Source of the DNA: an uncultured Prevotellaceae bacterium
Lineage (GTDB): Bacteria; Bacteroidota; Bacteroidia; Bacteroidales; Bacteroidaceae
Assembly (NCBI GenBank): GCA_902762565.1
Contig: CACWOS010000022.1
Coordinates: 1 to 40,125 of the forward strand
Length of the DNA stretch: 40,125 nucleotides
Direction of reading: 5' to 3'
Positions 1 to 8,200 of the stretch are shown piece after piece. The notes beneath the pieces are model-generated. The model was not told the origin of the DNA and ran no database searches. It was given only the letters and a program-made list of their open reading frames with translations. The translations under genes were made by a program, and so were the position numbers. Positions within the stretch are counted from its first letter, which is position 1, and each line of letters begins with the position of its first letter.

Positions 1-84
1 AGAGTTGATGCCATTCTCCTTCAGAGCAGCAAGAACCTGGTTGATACGGCGCTCCTGACTCTCAAACTGTACTTTTCTAATCAT
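1..84 (-). CDS. Probable GGGtGRT-family protein, N-terminal part only
   Basis: Only the first 28 residues are inside the window. The start codon is at 84-82 and is preceded by a strong Shine-Dalgarno sequence (complement of 91-99) that overlaps the stop codon of the gene upstream. The peptide begins MIRKVQFESQERRINQ. I recall this kind of start from the GGGtGRT family of Bacteroidetes and Firmicutes, which sits next to a NifU-like scaffold gene as it does here. The function of that family is unknown to me. The assignment rests on the short N-terminus and the neighbour, so it is tentative. The gene is cut by the window edge, not visibly broken. Confidence 0.5.
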   Translation of the reverse strand, partial: MIRKVQFESQERRINQVLAALKENGINS

Positions 85-97
85 TGTCGTATCCTCC

Positions 98-799
98 TTA
101 TTCTTTACGTGGGTCAATAGCCTTTACTGCACCCTGCTCCTCAGTCGTGCGACCGTAAGAACCGGTGTTCTTCTTCATAGCCTCATTGGCATCCATACCG
201 TTCTTGATGGCTTCCATCATCTTGCCCAGGTGTACATACTCGTAACCGCAAACCTCGTTGTTGGCGTCGAGATACATCTTGGTGATGTAACCCTCGGTGA
301 GCTCGAGGTAACGGGTACCCTTGGCAACGGTGCCATAGAGCGTACCAGTCTGTGAGCGGAGACCCTTACCGAGGTCTTCCAGACCAGCGCCGATAGCCAG
401 ACCACCCTCAGAGAAAGCACTCTGTGTGCGGCCATAGACAATCTGCAGGAACAGCTCGCGCATAGCGGTGTTGATAGCGTCGCAAACGAGGTCAGTGTTC
501 AGGGCCTCGAGGATGGTCTTACCTGGCAGAATCTCAGAAGCCATAGCTGCTGAGTGAGTCATACCGGTGCAACCGATAGTCTCAACAAGAGCCTCCTGAA
601 TCACGCCGTCCTTGACGTTCAGACTCAGCTTGCAGGCACCCTGCTGAGGTGCACACCAACCAATACCGTGGGTGTAACCCGAAATGTCCTTGATCTCTTT
701 TGCCTGAATCCATTTGCCCTCCTCGGGAATGGGTGCAGGACCATGATAAGCGCCCTTACAAACGCTACACATGTTTTCTACTTCTTTTGAATAAATCAT
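98..799 (-). CDS. NifU-like iron-sulfur cluster assembly scaffold protein
   Basis: The 233-residue protein carries a segment resembling the NifU/IscU N-terminal fold: 'ETIGCTGMTHSAAMASEIL' around residues 73-91, with the Cys-Thr-x-Met-Thr-His arrangement of scaffold proteins. Cys residues near the N-terminus (CSVCKG, residues 11-16) and in 'GWCAPQQGACK' (about 47-57) could serve as further cluster ligands. It is longer than IscU (about 130 aa), and the C-terminal half is not a domain I recognise. It is cytoplasmic by sequence. It lies 13 nt upstream of the partial GGGtGRT gene and probably shares its mRNA. The start at 799 gives MIYSKEVENMC and lies about 40 nt downstream of a good promoter. 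The general scaffold role is inferred from the family; the client protein is unknown. Confidence 0.7.
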   Translation of the reverse strand: MIYSKEVENMCSVCKGAYHGPAPIPEEGKWIQAKEIKDISGYTHGIGWCAPQQGACKLSLNVKDGVIQEALVETIGCTGMTHSAAMASEILPGKTILEALNTDLVCDAINTAMRELFLQIVYGRTQSAFSEGGLAIGAGLEDLGKGLRSQTGTLYGTVAKGTRYLELTEGYITKMYLDANNEVCGYEYVHLGKMMEAIKNGMDANEAMKKNTGSYGRTTEEQGAVKAIDPRKE

Positions 800-845
800 A
801 TTTGTTTAATATAATAAAAATAAGTATATACAAATTTCGGAATTG

Positions 846-877
846 CAAAGTTACGGGGATAATCTGAATTTTCCAAA
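846..877 (-). promoter_or_regulatory. Bacteroidetes-type promoter for the NifU-like gene
   Basis: On the minus strand TAACTTTG (853-846) matches the -7 consensus TAnnTTTG, and TTG (876-874) lies 20 nt upstream as the -33 element. Transcription should begin near 840. It is divergent from the promoter at 927-957. Confidence 0.65.
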
Positions 878-926
878 CCTTATTTCCCTTATTTAAGAAC
901 AATTAACAGGCAAATCCGTTACATAT

Positions 927-957
927 TTGCAACTTTCCTTTTTTATTTGTAACTTTG
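927..957 (+). promoter_or_regulatory. Bacteroidetes-type promoter for the C_GCAxxG_C_C gene
   Basis: TTG at 927-929 and TAACTTTG at 950-957 are separated by 20 nt. The predicted 5' leader is about 70 nt and contains the AAGAAGAT-type repeat at 981-1024. Confidence 0.65.
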
Positions 958-980
958 CCATGTGAATGTGACAAAAATGA

Positions 981-1024
981 AGTAAGAAGAAGATAAGAAG
1001 AAGATAAGAAGATAAGAAGAAGGA
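981..1024 (+). repeat. Purine-rich tandem repeat in the 5' leader
   Basis: Imperfect repeats of an AAGAAGAT/AAGATAAG unit run directly into the Shine-Dalgarno sequence AGGAGG (1021-1026) of the next gene. Copy-number change here would alter the leader next to the ribosome binding site. Confidence 0.6.
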
Positions 1025-1031
1025 GGTAATT

Positions 1032-1523
1032 ATGAAAATGACTGAAAAGGACTTAGATGATCGAGTCGTACGCGCTGTTGAGAACTTCATGGCGGGCTAT
1101 GGCTGTTGTCAGAGTGTGGTGGCTGCCTTTGCCGACCTTTACGGGATGGATGACATCATGGCCAAGCGCATAGCCGCAGGTTTTGGCGGTGGGGTAGGTC
1201 GCATGCGTATGATGTGTGGTGCCGTCTCTGGTATTGTCATGTTGGTTGGTCTTGACTGCGGACAGATAGAAGGTGCCGATCGTGAGGGCAAGTCGGCCTG
1301 CTATAAGGTTGTGCAGGAACTGCTGGCCCGTTCGCAGGCAGATAACGGCAGCCTGATATGTGCTGAGATACTTGGGCTGAAGGGGCATGAAAAGGCGCAG
1401 TCCAGTTATGTGGCTTCGGCTCGTACGGCGGAATACTATAAGACGCGTCCCTGTGCTGCCAAAGTGGAGAGTGCTGCACGCATTTTTGCCGACTATCTGA
1501 GAGAAAAACAGAAGTCGTTTTGA
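1032..1523 (+). CDS. C_GCAxxG_C_C family putative redox protein
   Basis: The 163-residue cytoplasmic protein has the spaced cysteines of the C_GCAxxG_C_C family: GCCQS (about residues 24-28), MMCGAVSG (about 60-67), LDCG (about 74-77) and later Cys residues at SACYK, LICAEIL and RPCAAK. Family members are thought to bind metal or act in redox reactions, but I know of no proven reaction. The start is fixed by the strong AGGAGG five bases before the ATG at 1032. It is transcribed divergently from the NifU-like gene, which fits a shared iron-sulfur or redox theme, though that link is inference. Confidence 0.8.
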   Translation: MKMTEKDLDDRVVRAVENFMAGYGCCQSVVAAFADLYGMDDIMAKRIAAGFGGGVGRMRMMCGAVSGIVMLVGLDCGQIEGADREGKSACYKVVQELLARSQADNGSLICAEILGLKGHEKAQSSYVASARTAEYYKTRPCAAKVESAARIFADYLREKQKSF

Positions 1524-1573
1524 CCTACATCAAGAAGAAACCATATAAACGTAAATTTTGCGTAAAACATTCG

Positions 1574-1602
1574 TTGTGTTCGCACACAATTTCGTACCTT
1601 TG
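1574..1602 (+). promoter_or_regulatory. Promoter of the structured RNA upstream of the HhH gene
   Basis: TTG (1574-1576), 18 nt, then TACCTTTG (1595-1602). Transcription should begin near 1607, well upstream of any coding sequence. Confidence 0.6.
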
Positions 1603-1606
1603 CATC

Positions 1607-1824
1607 GTCAAACAGAAAAAGTGAGACAAAAGATTTGTTTTCAAGGTTAACGTTTTAATGGTTTTAGGTTATGATTATTTTGAATTATGTAGTAGTTTCA
1701 CTCGCTAAGAAAGGTCTTCATCTGATGAAGCACTAAAATATAAATAGGCGAGTAACTTGCTCCGAGGAGAATGATTCGGAATAAGAAAGGTTCCGCAACC
1801 GCGATGGTTGTGGGATTTTTTTTT
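1607..1824 (+). ncRNA. Structured RNA or transcription attenuator, about 215 nt
   Basis: This segment has its own promoter and ends in a strong intrinsic terminator: TTCCGCAACC (1791-1800) pairs with GGTTGTGGGA (1806-1815), followed by nine T. Further helices can be read directly: ACTCGCT (1700-1706) with GGCGAGT (1747-1753), enclosing CTTCAT/ATGAAG (1716-1730), and TCCGA (1761-1765) with TCGGA (1776-1780). CGGAA (1777-1781) can instead pair with TTCCG (1791-1795), which would break the terminator. This competing set of stems looks like an attenuator or riboswitch, but an independent small RNA (for example a 6S-like RNA) is possible. I do not recognise the family. Confidence 0.5.
1791..1824 (+). 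terminator. Intrinsic terminator of the structured RNA
   Basis: A ten-pair stem (1791-1800/1806-1815, including two G-T pairs) with a GCGAT loop is followed by T at 1816-1824. Confidence 0.8.
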
Positions 1825-1832
1825 GTTTTTAT

Positions 1833-1863
1833 TTGGTATTTCTCTTGCTTATTAGTACCTTTG
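1833..1863 (+). promoter_or_regulatory. Promoter of the HhH gene giving a near-leaderless mRNA
   Basis: TTG (1833-1835), 20 nt, then TACCTTTG (1856-1863). The ATG of the gene is at 1873, only about 4 nt after the expected transcription start. This also argues against any start codon upstream of 1863. Confidence 0.6.
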
Positions 1864-1872
1864 TCGACTGTT

Positions 1873-3873
1873 ATGGCGAGATATCTGATAATAGTATTAG
1901 TTTGTTGGTTTTCTGTCGTCGTGTATGGCCAGAATGACTGGCAGAGTGCTTTACGCCAATGGATGACAGTCGAAGATATGGAAGAAGCGTATGGCGCAGA
2001 GGCTATGGAACAGCTTGCAGAAATGGTGGCAACGCCTATAAACCTGAATCAGACGACACGTGAAGAGCTAGAAGCACTGCCCTTCCTGACGGCTGTTCAA
2101 GTAGAACAAATCACGGAGTATATCTATCGCTATGCGCCCCTCCGCTCCATAGGCGAACTGAAGATGATTGCCAGTCTCGACTATCATACCCGCCAACTCC
2201 TAGAACATTTTGTCTATATTGGTCCCGAACAACCTCGGCGTGTGTGGCCGAAGATGAGTGATGTGGTTAAATATGGACGAAATACCTTTGTGGCCAGTGG
2301 TAAAGTGCCTCTATACGAAAGGAAGGGTGACAAGTCGTCAACGAAGAACGGCTATCTGGGCTATCCTTATCGCCACGACATCCGCTATCAGTTTAACTAT
2401 AACGATCGTATCAAATTTGGTGTGACTGCTGCACAGGATGCCGGCGAACCATTCTTGACGAATAAAAACCGGATGGGATACGACCATTACAGCTATTACC
2501 TACAGTTGCGTCGCATGGGACGGCTGGAAGAACTGAACCTTGGCATGTTTCGCGTACAAATGGGTATGGGGCTGGTGATGAATACCACTTTCAGTCTGGG
2601 AAAGTTGGCTACGTTACAGTCACTGGGACGCACTACCCACATGCTGACAGCCCATGCCTCCCGTTCACAGGGCGATTATCTGCAGGGTGTCGCTGGCACC
2701 CTACGCATCGCCAAAGCCTGGCATCTGACGGCTTTCGCCTCGTATCGGGGAGTGGATGCTACGCTGAACAAAGACAGTACGGCGCGCACCTTGCTGCGTG
2801 ACGGTTATCATCGGACACAAACGGAACTCAACAAGAAACACAATACACATGAGACGGATTTGGGTGGTAGTATCGGCTATCGACAGGGTACTTTCCATGT
2901 CAATATGAATATGGTATATACACACTTCAATCGTCAACTGATACCTCAGCAGGTGCTCTATAAACGCTATGCTGCCTCAGGTGCCAACTTTACCAATGTC
3001 AGTCTGGACTATGGCTATAACAACAACCGATGGGGGATAGCCGGTGAGACGGCTGTCAACGAACAAGGTGCCGTCGCTACTATCAATACCCTGAACTGGC
3101 GAACGACGGAAACCTTGACGTTGATGTTGCTGCACCGCTATTACGACAAACGCTACACAGCACTGCATGCCCGTAGTTTCGGCGAGGGTAGCAGTGTACA
3201 AAACGAACATGGTATCTATCTGGGTGCTAAGTGGCAGCCTTCACGTGCGTGGCTGATGCAAGGATATGTTGACTACGCTCACTTTAGTTGGCCGCGCTAT
3301 CTTGTGAGTAACTCGAGTGATGCGTTCGACGCATTGCTCTCTGCACGGTATGACAAGCAGAAATGGAACATAGAGGCGCGCTACCGCATGCGTATCCGGC
3401 AACGGAACAACACCGAAACAAAACGGCTGGAAAACCGTCCAGAACACCGATTGCGTCTGCGTTCTTCCGTGAATGTGTTGCCTCAATTGTCTTTATTGAC
3501 GCAGGCAGATGCTGTCCGTACGTGGGCCGACAAAGCATGGCAGCAAGGGCTTATGTTGAGTGAACATGCCACGTGGCAATGGCGTTGGCTGAAGGCCGAT
3601 GCTCATATCGGCTGGTTCCATACGGACAGTTACGATGCCCGTCTCTATCAATACGAGCACTCTATACAATACGATTTCTCGTTTCCCGCCTACTATGGTC
3701 ATGGACTGCGCCATTCCCTGATGCTGCAGGCTAACATCGGTCGTCGTTTCGTGACGGTCATAAAATATGGAACGACCAAATATTTTGATCGTTCCACGAT
3801 TGGTAGCGGTTTGCAACAGATTAATCATTCGTCAATGACTGACATCCTTCTGCAACTCCGTTATAACTTCTAA
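1873..3873 (+). CDS. Helix-hairpin-helix domain outer-membrane protein
   Basis: The 666-residue protein starts with a signal peptide (MARYLIIVLVCWFSVVVYGQ). It then has paired helix-hairpin-helix segments of the ComEA type: 'INLNQTTREELEALPFLT' and 'YAPLRSIGELKMIASL', within about residues 45-100. The remaining ~550 residues alternate aromatic and polar residues, repeat Tyr-rich strands and end in YNF, as expected of an outer-membrane beta-barrel. A longer reading frame opens at 1771, but it would start inside the terminator hairpin and upstream of the promoter, so I take the ATG at 1873. The HhH part might bind DNA or another polymer at the cell surface, but that is inference. It converges on manC with only 4 nt between the stop codons. 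Confidence 0.7.
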   Translation: MARYLIIVLVCWFSVVVYGQNDWQSALRQWMTVEDMEEAYGAEAMEQLAEMVATPINLNQTTREELEALPFLTAVQVEQITEYIYRYAPLRSIGELKMIASLDYHTRQLLEHFVYIGPEQPRRVWPKMSDVVKYGRNTFVASGKVPLYERKGDKSSTKNGYLGYPYRHDIRYQFNYNDRIKFGVTAAQDAGEPFLTNKNRMGYDHYSYYLQLRRMGRLEELNLGMFRVQMGMGLVMNTTFSLGKLATLQSLGRTTHMLTAHASRSQGDYLQGVAGTLRIAKAWHLTAFASYRGVDATLNKDSTARTLLRDGYHRTQTELNKKHNTHETDLGGSIGYRQGTFHVNMNMVYTHFNRQLIPQQVLYKRYAASGANFTNVSLDYGYNNNRWGIAGETAVNEQGAVATINTLNWRTTETLTLMLLHRYYDKRYTALHARSFGEGSSVQNEHGIYLGAKWQPSRAWLMQGYVDYAHFSWPRYLVSNSSDAFDALLSARYDKQKWNIEARYRMRIRQRNNTETKRLENRPEHRLRLRSSVNVLPQLSLLTQADAVRTWADKAWQQGLMLSEHATWQWRWLKADAHIGWFHTDSYDARLYQYEHSIQYDFSFPAYYGHGLRHSLMLQANIGRRFVTVIKYGTTKYFDRSTIGSGLQQINHSSMTDILLQLRYNF

Positions 3874-3877
3874 CTAC

Positions 3878-4969
3878 TTAGATAAACTCATCGCCGTACT
3901 TAATCTGCACCTCATTGACGTACTTGCGTACTAGTGCTGACGAATCACCTTTCTTACAGATTAACAGTACATTACCTTCTTCGGCTATGATGTAGCCATC
4001 GAGTCCGCTAATGACACCCAACTTACCCTTCGGCAGACGGATGATGTTGTTCGTTGCGTCATCCAGCAACACTTCGGTATCAAGCATGACGTTGTCATCA
4101 GGTGCCTTGCTCATGCATTCATAGATGGCGTGCCATGTACCTAGGTCAGCCCAACCAAAGTCACACTTCATGACGTAAACCGAGCGCCCTTGTTCCAAGA
4201 TGGCATAGTCGAGCGATAGGTTAGGGTAGCGTGGGTAGTTTTGGGCTACGTACTCCAGTTCTTCTTCATAAGTGTAGTCGGGCAAGTCAATGTACATGTT
4301 GCGCAACACACTGGGGAAGATATGCTCGAAGGTATTGGTCAGGTGGAACGAATTGACGATGAAGATACCAGTGTTCCAATAGAACTCGCCACTCTCCATA
4401 AACATCGTAGCAAATTCGCGCTCAGGCTTCTCGGTAAACGACTTGACGCTGTAGACGTCGGGCTTGCAGCTCGGATCACCTAATTGAATGTAGCCGTATC
4501 CAGGCTCCGGACGGGTGGGACGTACGCCCATAGCCAGCAGTACGTTGTGCTCAGTGACGTAGCTAATGCCCGTTTCCAGGCTGCGCTGGAACTTCTCCTC
4601 GTTCATCACCATCTGGTCGGACGGTGTGATGATGATGTTGGCTTTTGGGTTGATACGCTTGATGCGCATATTGGCCCATGCCACACTAGGTGCGGTATTG
4701 CGATGTACGTGCTCTACCAGAATGTTCATATCTGTCAGGTCGGGTAATTGCTCCTTGACCAAGGGCAGATATTCCTTACACGTACATATATATATATTCT
4801 GAGCAGGCAACACACGTACAAATCTGTCATAAGTAGTTTGCAAGAGTGTACGGCCTGTACCGAAAAAGTCAATAAACTGCTTGGGCTTCTCTATCCTGCT
4901 GGCAGGCCATAACCTTCTACCCCGGCCTCCTGCCAGGATAACACAGTAATTCTGATTGCTGATTTCCAT
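3878..4969 (-). CDS. manC: Mannose-1-phosphate guanylyltransferase
   Basis: This 363-residue cytoplasmic enzyme makes GDP-mannose from mannose-1-phosphate and GTP, for capsule, O-antigen or glycoprotein sugars. The nucleotidyltransferase signature ILAGGRGRRLWPASR is at about residues 11-25, followed by KPKQF. Other conserved parts are HRNTAPS (about 88-94), the metal-binding-like 'TPSDQMV' (about 115-121), PGYGYIQ (about 155-161) and FTEKP. It has only the pyrophosphorylase domain plus a short beta-helix tail, without the phosphomannose isomerase domain of bifunctional enzymes. No other sugar-nucleotide gene is beside it. Confidence 0.9.
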   Translation of the reverse strand: MEISNQNYCVILAGGRGRRLWPASRIEKPKQFIDFFGTGRTLLQTTYDRFVRVLPAQNIYICTCKEYLPLVKEQLPDLTDMNILVEHVHRNTAPSVAWANMRIKRINPKANIIITPSDQMVMNEEKFQRSLETGISYVTEHNVLLAMGVRPTRPEPGYGYIQLGDPSCKPDVYSVKSFTEKPEREFATMFMESGEFYWNTGIFIVNSFHLTNTFEHIFPSVLRNMYIDLPDYTYEEELEYVAQNYPRYPNLSLDYAILEQGRSVYVMKCDFGWADLGTWHAIYECMSKAPDDNVMLDTEVLLDDATNNIIRLPKGKLGVISGLDGYIIAEEGNVLLICKKGDSSALVRKYVNEVQIKYGDEFI

Positions 4970-5001
4970 GTTATATCACGTATAGATTCAAAATCACGGT
5001 G

Positions 5002-5032
5002 CGAAATTACGAAAAGATTTACAAAAAAACAA
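5002..5032 (-). promoter_or_regulatory. Possible manC promoter
   Basis: On the minus strand TAATTTCG (5009-5002) has one mismatch to TAnnTTTG, with TTG (5032-5030) 20 nt upstream. Weaker than the other promoters listed. Confidence 0.35.
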
Positions 5033-5072
5033 GAAAAATGCATCTTTTTTTAAAAAATTCATCATTCGATGC

Positions 5073-5101
5073 TTGTTATTCATTTTTTTTGTGTAATTTT
5101 G
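5073..5101 (+). promoter_or_regulatory. Promoter of tRNA-Leu
   Basis: TTG (5073-5075), 18 nt, then TAATTTTG (5094-5101). The tRNA begins 12 nt downstream of the -7 element. Confidence 0.55.
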
Positions 5102-5112
5102 CACCCGCTTAA

Positions 5113-5194
5113 GCCCAGATGGCGGAATCGGTAGACGCGCTGGTCTCAAACACCAGTGGGGCAACCCATCCCGGTTCGAGCCCGGGTCTGGGTA
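5113..5194 (+). tRNA. tRNA-Leu (anticodon CAA)
   Basis: A class II cloverleaf can be drawn. The acceptor stem is GCCCAGA (5113-5119) with TCTGGGT (5187-5193). The anticodon stem is CTGGT/ACCAG around the loop CTCAAAC, placing anticodon CAA at 5147-5149, which reads TTG leucine codons. A short variable arm (about TGGGGCAACCCA) and the T arm with GGTTCGAGCC follow. The 3' CCA is not encoded; the bases after the discriminator A5194 are CTA. Confidence 0.93.
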
Positions 5195-5212
5195 CTAGGC
5201 TTAAAAAGTGAA

Positions 5213-5246
5213 AGTGCTGCAATCATTGATTTGCAGCACTTTTTTT
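5213..5246 (+). terminator. Intrinsic terminator shared by tRNA-Leu and the converging barrel gene
   Basis: AGTGCTGCAA (5213-5222) pairs perfectly with TTGCAGCACT (5231-5240), followed by a T run to 5246. The stop codon of the converging gene is at 5251-5249. On the minus strand the hairpin is followed by TTTCACTTTTT, so it may serve both directions. Confidence 0.85.
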
Positions 5247-5248
5247 GT

Positions 5249-8200
5249 TTAGAACGATCTACCACCGCCAGGGAATCCGCCGCCACCAGGGAAGTCACCG
5301 CCTCCAGAGAATCCGCCGGGACCATCGCCACCCCAGCCACCACGACGGCCACCTCGTCCGTTGCCACCACCACCATTACGACCACCGAAGAAGTTCAGGC
5401 GATAGCTGACGTGCAGCATGGCATATGACGTGATGGCGTTGACTTCGCGGTCGGTCCAACCATTGGCATTGACAGTACGGGTGAAGTTGGTCTGTTGGCT
5501 CAGGATATCATACCACTGTAGCATCACCGTCAGCACTTTTCCGCGTAGGAAACTGTGCGATAGTTGGGCATTCCACAGTAGTTCGTTGGTGTTGAGGCTT
5601 GCATCAGCATAACCTCGTTTGCTGAACATGTGGAAGTCGGTAGATAGGTTGGAGCCCCAAGGGAACGTAATCTTGGTATTGCCACCATACGAGAAGTTCC
5701 ATGTTGTCAGGTTGTTGGAAGCCTGCAGACGGTTGTCGGTACGAGCGTAGGTGGTACGTCCGTTCAGTGATACGCTGAGCCACTTGTTGCGGAAACTGAG
5801 CGATACAGATGGGTTCACGTTGTAGGTGTGTGTCACGTTACGGTCGGGAATGGCCGTACGGTTCAGATTGACATAGCCCACACGGTGGGAGTAGGAGGCA
5901 TTGATGGATCCACTAACGTCCCAACGGTTCAAGGTGTCGAGTCCAACGGTGAAACTCATGCCGAAGTTGGCACTCCAGTTGCCGTTGATGTTTTCTGGTC
6001 GTGAGGTGCGTCCGCCCGTTTTCTCATCGTAGGTTACGATATTGCCGATACTATTGCTGGTTATCGTCCATCCGGCATTAGAATTGAAACTCCAGTTACG
6101 CTGTTGCTTGGGAACTTGGAAGCCTAGGGAGTCGGTGATGAGCTTGGGCTGTCGCATCATCTGGAAGTTGACACGGAGGTTGCTGTTGAAGGAAGGCTTC
6201 AGTCCGGCATTACCCGTTGTGATATTCAGCGGATTGGTATCATCGTAAATTTCAAGTAGTTGTGTGATGCTTGGCTGTTGCGTCTGACCACGGAACGTGA
6301 CTTGCAGATTGGTCTGTTGATTGAAGCGATAGCGCATGTTAAGTGTTGGCGACATATTAGTCACGGTGCGTACGGTGTCGACGGGACGGCCCAGATACTG
6401 CTGGATAAAGTGAGAGCGCTGGGGCAGGATGGACAGACCAACGTTCATGTTCATCTTGTCGCGGACATAGCGCAACTGTACTTCTGCCGTGTGGCTATAC
6501 TCCGTGCGCTCTGAATAGCGGCTCAGACGGGGGCTCAGGTAGGTCTCGTAGGGATTGTCGAGATTACCGAAGAGCGCAGCCCAGTCGCGATAGCCGTTCA
6601 GTGCCTCTGCAAAGGCCGCTTCTGAGTATTCGGGGAAGTCATAGGTGGCAGGATCGTTCTTCTGATGGCTGTATTGGTATCGGTAGTTCAGTTGCAGGAA
6701 CAGTCCCTGTTGTCCAAAGCTGCGACCGTTGCGTCCTCTGCCTCCTCCGAAGGGACCGCGTCCCTGACTTTGTTCGGGTTGTTCCTTGGGCTGGAAAGTT
6801 AAAAGGGGCTCGGTATAGGTAATACCCAGTGAGTAGCTCAGGTTGTTGTTGTCAGACACGGTATAACGGTTGGTCTGATAGGTAGAGTCCTCGTCTACAT
6901 ATCTCTTCTTCTGCTGATAGAGGTGGACAGCTGAGAGACTGGCATTTTGGTTGTCACCCTTGCTATAGCGGAAACCGAAGCTGAGTGCTACGTTACGTCC
7001 CTTGCGCCCGAAGCGACGGAATAGTTGCAGTTGAGAATTGATGTTTTTATTGTCACTATAACTTAAAGACTTGTTTTGCCGGCTGTTGACAACCAAGGAA
7101 TCTTCGCTTAGTATCTTCAGGTCATCAAGATTCAGCGGGTCTCTGACATAATCGTAAGGGTTGGCATTGAACGAGGCTGACGTCGAAAAACTTCGGCTAT
7201 CGTTGGTGCCGAAACTGATGTCAGGACGCCAGGAGAGTGTCGTTACTGAGTCGATAGTCCACTGAAGGTTCATGTTGCCTGTCCAGTTGTTGTTGCGTGA
7301 GTAGCTCTGGCTGACACTGTTCGAGAAGGCACCGCCTGTCCGACGGACAAAGCTTTCCGAACCTGTACGGTTCCAGTTGTCGGCATCAGCATGATTCCAC
7401 GTGACGCGCCCACTTAATTTTAGCTTGTTCTGTTTCTCATAGCTGATGTCAAGTGCAGCCGTCTTTGTCTCACGTTGTCCTTGTCCGTTGCCGCGTCCTC
7501 GTCCGCCTCGTCCGCTGAAGTTACGGTCGTTCACGTTGTTGGCATTACCCATAAACGTGTAGCGCATGGCGCCAAAAGGCTTCATGGCTGTCAGACGGAT
7601 GCCGTAACGTTTATCCGTACCATAACCGATGTCAGGGTTGGCCTGTAAGCCACGACGGGCACTGCGCTTGGTGACAAATTCTAGCACGAAGTCGTCGTTG
7701 CCGTCGTCTACACCCGTCAGTCGGCTTAAATCGCTCTTCTCATCGTAAGCTTTCACCTGATCAATGACGTATGAGGGCAGATTTTTCATCACCGCATCGT
7801 TGTTGCCTGTCATGAAGTCGCGACCGTCCATCTTGAAACGTTTCACGTCCTTGCCGTTGATGCTAATCTTACCGTCGTCGTCAATCTTGGCGCCGGGCAG
7901 TGCTTCAACTAGCGCCTCTATCACCGAACCTTCTGGTACGCGATAGGCATCGGCATTATATACCACCGTATCGTCCTTGATGATCATCTTCGGCAGATTA
8001 GCCGTCACCACTGCTTCGTCCAACTGCATGGCATCTGGCTTCAGTGCTATTCTGCCAACTGTCTGCGTGTGGCCAGCTGTCAGACTGACGCGCTGTTCTG
8101 CTGTCTTATAGCCTAAGAAAGAGATGCGTAATAGGTAAGTACCCGTGGTGTTGCCACTGAACGAAAAACGTCCCTGAGCATCAGAATAGGTGCCTCCGAC

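Noticed and set aside
1771-1872. N-terminal extension of the HhH protein
   Set aside because: It would contain the terminator hairpin and promoter, and the signal peptide only begins at 1873.
5113-5194. tRNA-Leu as an integration site of a mobile element
   Set aside because: No integrase and no repeated tRNA 3' end within the window; flanking genes look ordinary.
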